From Purshia tridentata (lineage: Eukaryota > Streptophyta > Magnoliopsida > Rosales > Rosaceae): a stretch of DNA of 24,797 bases. This document shows positions 18,043-24,797 of the stretch, in pieces. The position numbers and the translations under genes are program-made. The notes below the pieces were generated by a model that saw only the letters and a list, made by a program, of their open reading frames with translations, was not told the DNA's origin and did no database searches. The stretch spans positions 1-24,797 of the forward strand of contig QANT01008386.1 of assembly GCA_003254885.1 (NCBI GenBank). The letters run 5' to 3'. Within the stretch, counting starts at the first letter, position 1. Every line of letters begins with the position of its first letter.

Positions 18043-21000
18043 ATGGCACCCCAAATCACCATCTATTTCCATGCTCTCCCACAAACTCAACTCATCGAAG
18101 GGCGCAAGAGCCGGGCAGGGTACCGCAAGACGTTTGTCCTTAACCGGACTCCGCTTTCATACTACATCCCGAGAACAACTGAAGTGAAGACCACCTCAGC
18201 CCTTGTAAAAGGGGTGAAGTGCCAGATCAAGAGGGCTCCCTCCAAGAACGCTCTCCGCAATGCAAGAAAGAGAGCCGCAAGAGCCCAAAGGAAGAGAGAG
18301 GCCCAGGCCAAGACTATAGAGGCCATATTGGCTTCTATTATCGTCGAGACCCCAAAACTAGTGGTGCAAGCTCTCAAGACCACCACGCCTTTGGCCAAGG
18401 CGCCAACTCTCCCCTATGTTATGATCGGATCAGTCCCGGTTTATCTTGCCATTCCATCAACCAATTTGGAATTTGTAATGGTCACCTCCGTTGGGGAGGA
18501 GGAAGAGATCCCTGCCAACCTCATAACTCAAAATTTTGAGTCCGCTCAGGCCCAGGCTCAGACTTCCGACGAATCCACAACGAAGCTCATTAGCTTCGAT
18601 AAAGAAAGAGCTGTCGCAAACCTCCACCTAAAGGATCACGATTCAGTGTCCTCAAGATTGACAAAAGGGGTCGTGGACGGTCCAGTCTCAAGAAGTCCAC
18701 CTCCGAAAAGACAGAAAACGACTGTAGTCCATGAGAAGGCACCATCAAGGGATGAGATTCAGAAACAGACAACTATATTGCAGAAGGCAATATCCGAGTC
18801 ATTGGCATTACAGGGGGCAGCCCCCAAGTCTCAAATGGGATCTGCTTCCTATACAGGTCCCATAACTCGGTCAAAAGCCCGCGTCTTAGCAGAAACTCCG
18901 CAAGAGCTCATCGCTGGAATCACTGCTAGCTTGGCAGGGCCAAGACATGCGGTCAGAAAATCAGAATATTCTGTTAGGCTAGAGAAGTTGGGCCATGTAG
19001 TTGACAAAATCCACAAAGGAACGAAGCTCATGACCATATTTGACGAAGCTCTTCGGCAACAAGTTTCCCTCACTCAAGATACAACACCTCAACTCCAACA
19101 AATGAGTTTACCCGGGAATGAGGATTTTGAGGAAATGCAGGTGATGATGACTGGTACATCAAATATAGAAGAGCAGAATCAGCAGTTAATGAAGAAGCTC
19201 GCAGAAGCAGAAGCTGAAATGACTGCCATGAAGGCACAACTAGAAGCTGAAATGATTGCAATGAAAGAACGGCAACAAGAGGAAGTCATGCGACTTGCAA
19301 CCGAGTTGGTCGCTAAGGCCAATTTGAAACAAAAATTCACTTTTGAAGAGGAAGAGGTGAGGAGACAGGAAGATGAGAAAAAGAAACAAGAAGAGGAGAA
19401 AGGGAAGGAAGCGGAGAAGGGACGCTTCTCGGGGAGAAGACTCACTCTCAAAGAGCGAAAGGAGGTTAAGTATTCATTCGACGACGATGATATTGAAGAG
19501 TTGTTCGACAATCTCCATGAAGCAGGTCTCATCAAACTTCCTGAGCCCAAACGGCCGGCTGAAGTCAACAAAACAAATGATCCCAAGTATTGTCGGTTCC
19601 ACCGCATTGTTAGTCATCCTTTAAAGGACTGCTACGTCTTTAAAGACAAAGTTCAAGAAATGATTAACAATAACCAAATTGTGCTCGATTCTCCCAAAAA
19701 GGCAGAAACGAACATGGTGGAAATTGAGTCTACCATGAGAGCTAAACCCAATCCAACTGTCTCTTTATCGGAGGGTGTAATCTCTGTAGAGTTTAAGGTG
19801 GATGACAAAATTACGACGGTACGGGCCTATCCGGACATGCCCAAGTCTGGAAATCCAAATATTCCAACTTTATATGAACTGATGACAGCACCTAGTTTGG
19901 ATGTTTGGGAGGATTCATCAGCATCATCGGAGGAGTCTACAGAAGGGTGGAAAATTTTTAGTCGCAGGGTAAGGTCGATGCCTAAAATTCCCTCATCACA
20001 AGTCTCTACTCGCCCCGGCATTAAATTTCGGGGTAGACCTTCTCTTAAGAATAAAAAGAAGAAGAAAAGAACACAAAAGAAAGTCCAAACTCCCCAAGAG
20101 GAGGAATATGAACAACCACCAAGGGTACCAATCACCCTTACAGAGTTTTTACCTGCCGAGTTCTTCCCAAGTGACTCTGAAGAAGACGACGAAGTTATGC
20201 AATGTTGTATGATCTCCATCGACGATGAAGACGAGGGTAAAAAAGAAGTCGGTGAAATCACTTTGCGTTCTGGCCAAAGTATCCCATCTGCTAACCAAAG
20301 CAAAAACGAGGAAGTGATTGAATCTTCTAGTAGAAACAAGGTGAATGGTAAGAAGACTCTTATATCTGTCTCAAAAAGAAATACCTCAGATCAAGGTCCG
20401 GTTGTTGCATTACCAGCAAATGACAAGGGAAAAGCAGTGGTAAAAGACTCTCAAAAGCCGCACAAAGCCAAATACGACGTTCTGACTCATTTGAAGCGTA
20501 TCCCGGCTCTTTTGAGCGTATATGACGCTCTACAAATGTCAAGTGAGCTTCGAGAGGCGCTTATTATGGCTTTAACAAGTCCAGAGTTTTACAAGGAAAG
20601 CATGGAAATGGCAGAAGCGGCAGTAGTGTCACAAAAATTTTGCACTTGTCGTCTATCTAAAGTCACATTTGATGATAGCGACCGATTGCTGGGATTCCAA
20701 GACCATAACCGACCCCTATATGTCTCTGGCCAAATTGGAGATACATCAGTCAAGAGAATCATCCTCGATGGTGGTTCTGCTGTAAGCATTATTTCACTAA
20801 AAACATTCCACTCCCTGGGCATGGAACCTCAACAATTGTCTCCGTCAACGATGACAATCCAAGGGTTTAATCAAGAAGGGCAGGGAGTAATGGGTACCAT
20901 TGGTTTACAGTGTAAGATGGGGGAACTAACCTCAAGGGTGTTCTTTTATGTGATTGATGCCAAGACATCCTACAACGCTTTACTCGGGCGGCCGTGGCTC

Positions 21001-24000
21001 CATACATACGGGGTCGTCCCCTCTACACTGCATCAATGCTTTAAATTTGTGTTGAATGGGAAAGTCAAAACGGTGGTAGCTGACACTGATCCATTTGAAT
21101 TTGAGGAAGTCAATTACTCTGATGCAAAATGGTATAAGCAACCTGGTTTTGTTGTTGTAGCACAAGACGGCAAGGCTGCTAAGAATGCTGGATCCAAGAC
21201 AGAATTAGCAAAGCAAAAGGCAGAGGCATCAAAACAACCTCAACAAGTTCGAATTAAACTCACGGGCAAGTACCGAAGGAGTGACATAGCTGACAAGCCA
21301 AGAACTTTAGACCCAAAAGCGTCTGAAGCATCGAAGCCAGCCCAGGAAACATGCAAAAATTCTAAACCAGAGATAGCTTTCAAATATGCTATAAAGACAA
21401 AGAAAGAACCCGGTCAAAAAGCTTTATCCCCAGTTGAAGACACAATGACGTCATTAATGACGAGCTACACTAAACCTCTAAGGAAAATTGACCAATCGAT
21501 CCCAGGGGGCAGTCTAGTCATCTCTGTTCGGAAAAAGAAAGACTACAATAAGAGGATAGTCTCTTACAAGGACGCATCTACGTCATCAGCACCAGTTCCA
21601 CTAAAGATAAAAGTCAAAAGGCAAAAAGCCAGGAAAGATATGACTAATCTCACAGTGCAACATGTGAATGGCATGCTTAAGGCATCCTTTCCGGAACAAG
21701 AATTAGAAGACCCCGAACAAGTGATTCTTACAAACCACGAGAAGGACTTGTTTAGAGAGGATTCGGTGGGACCAATTCCTTGTTCCTCCGTCTTTCAGCG
21801 GCTTGCGGAGACCGAAGTTAGGCCTCGTGTATCAGTCTTTCAACGTTTAGAAAACCCAAGTCCTTCACGTGCCTCAGTTTTTCAACGGCTCGGAGTAACT
21901 TCAACAACTCACCATTCAAAACCTCAAAAGGGCAGATGGAGTCTGAGTAAAAAGAGGAAACTCAGGATAATGGTTAGTGATGCCGAGAGACATGTGTATA
22001 CAGATTATTCCGCCGAGGCCAATTGTGTCTCAGTTATTGATGAGTCTACAGAAAGCCAAGTGAATGACACCGGTGAAAAAACGGAGGAGTTTATCGATAT
22101 TGCCCAACCGGCCCCATCTCAAATAGAGGATGGGGGTCAAGCTACCGTTGATGAGCTTCGAGAAATTAACTTGGGAACAGTTGAGGAACCAAAGCCCATC
22201 TTTGTTAGTGCGCTGCTGACACAAGAGGAGCTGCAATCTTACGAAAATGTCTTACAAGAATATCAGGACGTGTTCGCATGGGGATATCAAGATATGCCTG
22301 GTTTGGACCCAAAGGTTGCAGTTCATAAGTTGAACGTAGCAAAAGAATGTCGTTATGTACAGCAGGCTCGACGCCGATTTCGGCCGGAATTGGCTATTCA
22401 AATTGAAACAGAAATCGACAAATTAAAGACTGTCGGTTTCATTCGGGAAGTCCAATACCCCACGTGGCTTGCCAGTGTTGTTCCGGTCAAGAAGAAAAAT
22501 GGCCAGATACGTGTCTGTATTGACTTCAGAGACCTCAATGACGCATGCCCAAAAGATGAATTCCCGCTCCCTATTACCGAACTTTTAGTAGATGCAACTA
22601 CTGGATTCAGTGCCTTGTCCTTTATGGATGGGTTCTCGGGTTACAATCAAATCAAGATGGCACCCGAAGACGAGGAGCTTACAGCATTTCGCACTCCTAA
22701 AGGAGTATTTTGTTACACCGTAATGCCTTTCGGATTAAAAAACGCGGGAGCAACCTACCAAAGAGCCATGACAATCATCTTCGACGATATGCTCCACAAT
22801 ACTGTTGGGTGTTATGTCGATGATTTGGTTGTTAAGACTAAAAGGAGAGAAAATCATCTAGAGGACTTAAAAAGGGTGTTTGACAGACTCCGAAAACATC
22901 AACTCAAAATGAATCCCTTGAAATGTGCGTTTGGGGTTACATCTGGAAAATTTCTGGGTTTTATCGTTAGATATCGTGGAATCGAAATCGATCCCGCTAA
23001 AATCAAGGCAATCCAAGAAATGCCTCCCCCACGTAATTTGAGGGAATTACGAGGATTACAAGGAAGGCTAGCCTACATAAGAAGGTTCATTTCAAATCTT
23101 TCCGGGAGATTCCAACCTTTCTCAAGGCTTATGAAGAAGGATGTGCCGTTCATTTGGGATGAAGCATGCCAAAATGGTTTCAACAGCATTAAAGAGTACC
23201 TTTCGAAACCCCCAGTGTTAATGGCTCCAATTAAAGGAAGACCCTTAATCCTGTACATTGCAGCATTGGAACGCTCACTGGGGGCACTGCTCGCTCAGAA
23301 CAATGATGAAGGGAAGGAAATTGCCCTCTATTACCTGAGTAGAACACTCGTGGGGGCAGAAAATAATTATACCCCAATTGAAAAGGTATGCTTGGCCTTG
23401 GTGTTCGCAGTGCAAAAATTACGACATTATCTTCTCTCTCATAGTGTCACTCTCATCTCAAAGGCAGACCCCCTCAAGTATTTGATGTCAAAACCAGTTC
23501 AATCGGGGCGCTTTGCAAAATGGTCCTTACTGCTGGCGGAGTTTGAGATTAAGTTTGTGCCCCAAAAGGCAGTAAAAGGACAGGCGCTCGCAGATTTTTT
23601 AGCTGCACATCCCGTCCCAGATGATGTGGAGCTACCAGAAGATTTACCTGATGAAGAAGTCTTCACAGCAGAAGCTTCAATGTGGAAGCTTTATTTTGAC
23701 GGGGCAGCCAGGAAAACAGGTGCAGGAGCTGGTATAGTGTTCATTACACCATCAGGAGGTTTGATCCCGCATTCATTTTCCATTCTAGCCGTATGCTCAA
23801 ATAATGTGGCAGAATACGAAGCACTCATCATTGGCCTCGAAATCGTTCTTGAAATGCGAATTAACTGTCTTCAAGCATTTGGTGATTCACAACTCGTTGT
23901 TAAACAGTTAAACGACCAGTATGAGGTCAAGAGTGAGATACTACTCCCCTATCACCAAAGAGCAAAATGTTTGATATCTCAATTTCAAGACATTTGCATT

Positions 24001-24797
24001 AGTCATATTCCGAGATCCCGAAATGATAAGGCTGATGCGTTAGCTAATTTGGCAGCATCCTTAACACTTCTTGATGAAAGAGATATACAGATTACCGTTG
24101 GAGAACGTCAACTACTACCTCCAATACTGGAACGCATCGAGGAAGTCAATGAAGTCAATAGTGTGACAGTATCGGGAGATGAGGATGAGGTGGATTGGCG
24201 CCAGCCTTTCATAGAATACCTTCAACAAGGAAACCTACCGGCTGATCCAAGAAAAAAGATTGATGTAAGACGAAGAGCTACCCGATATATTTATCAAAAT
24301 GATACCTTGTATAGGAGATCTTTTGATGGAGTACTCTTGAGGTNTAGGAGATCTTTTGATGGAGTACTCTTGAGGTGCTTATCAAAAAGTGAAGCAACTC
24401 GTGCTCTTTCTGAAACTCACGCTGGGACTTGTGGAGCCCATCAGGCCGGCCCAAAACTCGCAGCCCAACTAAAAAGATTGGGGTATTATTGGCCGACAAT
24501 GGTACAAGATGCAATAAAGTTTGCAGCCTCCTGTAAGGCATGTCAGCTCCATGGCGACTTTATACATCAACCTCCACAACCTCTCCACCCGGCAATGTTG
24601 TCATGGCCCTTCGAAACTTGGGGGCTAGATGTTATCGGCATTATAAGACCGAAGTCTTCTCGATTCCATCAATACATTTTGGCCGCAACAGATTATTTCT
24701 CCAAGTGGGCTGAAGCAATTCCCCTTAAGGAAGTCAAAGCAGAGGACGTTGCAAAATTCATTAGGAACCACATAATCCACCGTTTTGGGGTTCCGTC
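18043..24797 (+). CDS. Tat-type gypsy gag-pol polyprotein, open to the window edge
   Basis: From ATG 18043 the frame has no stop for 2251 codons. Order by residue: basic region (~63-95), GPITRSKAR (272-280), coiled coil (~373-466), RLTLKER (466), zinc knuckle C517-x7-H525-x4-C530, protease DGGS 909-912 and LGRPW 981, linker with three SVFQRL motifs (from 1249), reverse transcriptase with D1529 and YVDD 1591-1594, a first RNase H that has lost its first Asp (LYIAALE near 1737), a second RNase H with D1886, E1924, D1948, D1998, then integrase H2126, H2133, C2164, C2167 and D2196. All catalytic sites visible in RT, second RNase H and protease are kept. The usual capsid domain between coiled coil and zinc knuckle is not seen. 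An N at 24344 sits in a duplicated stretch. Confidence 0.92.
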   Translation, partial: MAPQITIYFHALPQTQLIEGRKSRAGYRKTFVLNRTPLSYYIPRTTEVKTTSALVKGVKCQIKRAPSKNALRNARKRAARAQRKREAQAKTIEAILASIIVETPKLVVQALKTTTPLAKAPTLPYVMIGSVPVYLAIPSTNLEFVMVTSVGEEEEIPANLITQNFESAQAQAQTSDESTTKLISFDKERAVANLHLKDHDSVSSRLTKGVVDGPVSRSPPPKRQKTTVVHEKAPSRDEIQKQTTILQKAISESLALQGAAPKSQMGSASYTGPITRSKARVLAETPQELIAGITASLAGPRHAVRKSEYSVRLEKLGHVVDKIHKGTKLMTIFDEALRQQVSLTQDTTPQLQQMSLPGNEDFEEMQVMMTGTSNIEEQNQQLMKKLAEAEAEMTAMKAQLEAEMIAMKERQQEEVMRLATELVAKANLKQKFTFEEEEVRRQEDEKKKQEEEKGKEAEKGRFSGRRLTLKERKEVKYSFDDDDIEELFDNLHEAGLIKLPEPKRPAEVNKTNDPKYCRFHRIVSHPLKDCYVFKDKVQEMINNNQIVLDSPKKAETNMVEIESTMRAKPNPTVSLSEGVISVEFKVDDKITTVRAYPDMPKSGNPNIPTLYELMTAPSLDVWEDSSASSEESTEGWKIFSRRVRSMPKIPSSQVSTRPGIKFRGRPSLKNKKKKKRTQKKVQTPQEEEYEQPPRVPITLTEFLPAEFFPSDSEEDDEVMQCCMISIDDEDEGKKEVGEITLRSGQSIPSANQSKNEEVIESSSRNKVNGKKTLISVSKRNTSDQGPVVALPANDKGKAVVKDSQKPHKAKYDVLTHLKRIPALLSVYDALQMSSELREALIMALTSPEFYKESMEMAEAAVVSQKFCTCRLSKVTFDDSDRLLGFQDHNRPLYVSGQIGDTSVKRIILDGGSAVSIISLKTFHSLGMEPQQLSPSTMTIQGFNQEGQGVMGTIGLQCKMGELTSRVFFYVIDAKTSYNALLGRPWLHTYGVVPSTLHQCFKFVLNGKVKTVVADTDPFEFEEVNYSDAKWYKQPGFVVVAQDGKAAKNAGSKTELAKQKAEASKQPQQVRIKLTGKYRRSDIADKPRTLDPKASEASKPAQETCKNSKPEIAFKYAIKTKKEPGQKALSPVEDTMTSLMTSYTKPLRKIDQSIPGGSLVISVRKKKDYNKRIVSYKDASTSSAPVPLKIKVKRQKARKDMTNLTVQHVNGMLKASFPEQELEDPEQVILTNHEKDLFREDSVGPIPCSSVFQRLAETEVRPRVSVFQRLENPSPSRASVFQRLGVTSTTHHSKPQKGRWSLSKKRKLRIMVSDAERHVYTDYSAEANCVSVIDESTESQVNDTGEKTEEFIDIAQPAPSQIEDGGQATVDELREINLGTVEEPKPIFVSALLTQEELQSYENVLQEYQDVFAWGYQDMPGLDPKVAVHKLNVAKECRYVQQARRRFRPELAIQIETEIDKLKTVGFIREVQYPTWLASVVPVKKKNGQIRVCIDFRDLNDACPKDEFPLPITELLVDATTGFSALSFMDGFSGYNQIKMAPEDEELTAFRTPKGVFCYTVMPFGLKNAGATYQRAMTIIFDDMLHNTVGCYVDDLVVKTKRRENHLEDLKRVFDRLRKHQLKMNPLKCAFGVTSGKFLGFIVRYRGIEIDPAKIKAIQEMPPPRNLRELRGLQGRLAYIRRFISNLSGRFQPFSRLMKKDVPFIWDEACQNGFNSIKEYLSKPPVLMAPIKGRPLILYIAALERSLGALLAQNNDEGKEIALYYLSRTLVGAENNYTPIEKVCLALVFAVQKLRHYLLSHSVTLISKADPLKYLMSKPVQSGRFAKWSLLLAEFEIKFVPQKAVKGQALADFLAAHPVPDDVELPEDLPDEEVFTAEASMWKLYFDGAARKTGAGAGIVFITPSGGLIPHSFSILAVCSNNVAEYEALIIGLEIVLEMRINCLQAFGDSQLVVKQLNDQYEVKSEILLPYHQRAKCLISQFQDICISHIPRSRNDKADALANLAASLTLLDERDIQITVGERQLLPPILERIEEVNEVNSVTVSGDEDEVDWRQPFIEYLQQGNLPADPRKKIDVRRRATRYIYQNDTLYRRSFDGVLLRXRRSFDGVLLRCLSKSEATRALSETHAGTCGAHQAGPKLAAQLKRLGYYWPTMVQDAIKFAASCKACQLHGDFIHQPPQPLHPAMLSWPFETWGLDVIGIIRPKSSRFHQYILAATDYFSKWAEAIPLKEVKAEDVAKFIRNHIIHRFGVP
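24312..24376. other. assembly artefact: N flanked by identical 32-base copies
   Basis: 24312-24343 and 24345-24376 are identical, with a single N at 24344. This is what an unmerged contig overlap leaves. The 33-base unit keeps the reading frame, adding 11 residues to the polyprotein before integrase that are probably not real. Confidence 0.8.

Larger units (their letters stand above)
15182..24797 (+). mobile_element. Ty3/gypsy LTR retrotransposon, Tat type, cut by right edge
   Basis: Order on the plus strand: long LTR or leader, primer site (17935), gag-like region, protease, RT, RNase H, a second RNase H, integrase. The second RNase H before integrase is the hallmark of the Tat branch of plant gypsy elements. 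The right edge cuts integrase after its first catalytic Asp, so the 3' LTR is not visible. The left boundary is a guess: TGTTGA at 15182 matches the TCAACA at 17922-17927 as LTR termini; TGTTGG at 16310 is a second candidate. Confidence 0.85.

Noticed and set aside
19179-20339. Antisense open frames of 142 and 170 codons within the Tat polyprotein
   Set aside because: Serine- and phenylalanine-rich mirror images of Glu/Lys-rich sense sequence; the sense frame has the domains.

Overview
The window is nuclear DNA of a flowering plant, most likely a eudicot. The evidence is two plant LTR retrotransposons (Ty1/copia and Ty3/gypsy of the Tat type), plant-type spliced genes and gene fragments (26S proteasome RPN5, an LRR receptor kinase), AT-rich spacers and a Mutator-like MITE. 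One N inside a duplicated 32-base stretch shows that this is an assembly. I cannot name the species.

Layout, left to right. 1-~3850: a Ty1/copia element on the minus strand, cut by the left edge at the start of reverse transcriptase. Its initiator-Met primer site and 5' LTR lie on the right, and its only breaks are two TAG codons in gag. 4528-5458: a non-autonomous MULE-like element with ~46-bp terminal inverted repeats and a perfect 9-bp target duplication. 5721-5837: a scrap of another copia element (end of RNase H). 5918-11278: a broken RPN5 copy on the plus strand. Its 4.3-kb last intron holds, on the opposite strand, two in-phase exons of a receptor-like kinase and two unidentified exons in a tandemly duplicated block. 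11558-12416 (minus): the only ordinary gene that looks intact, a two-exon gene for a 116-residue membrane protein. 12417-15181: spacer with microsatellites, one orphan last-exon-like fragment (14213-14440) and one unassigned reading frame (14759-15001).

~15182 to the right edge: a Tat-type Ty3/gypsy element on the plus strand. Its long LTR or leader is rich in small folded repeats: an array of seven short palindromes or hairpins at 15591-15759, two hairpin units at 16980-17121, a 24-bp tandem repeat, an ~80-bp direct repeat, and a long hairpin next to the primer site. Then comes a reading frame open from 18043 to the window end (2251 codons, no stop). It carries a coiled coil, zinc knuckle, protease, reverse transcriptase, a degenerate first RNase H, an intact second RNase H and the start of integrase. 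The usual gag capsid domain appears to be missing.

The points most worth checking are the palindrome array with its compensatory changes, the capsid-less but fully open polyprotein, and the gathering of fragments from several host genes inside one RPN5 pseudogene intron. The retroelements, MULE and gene fragments do not form a joint pathway; the window reads as layers of transposon insertion around one small host gene.
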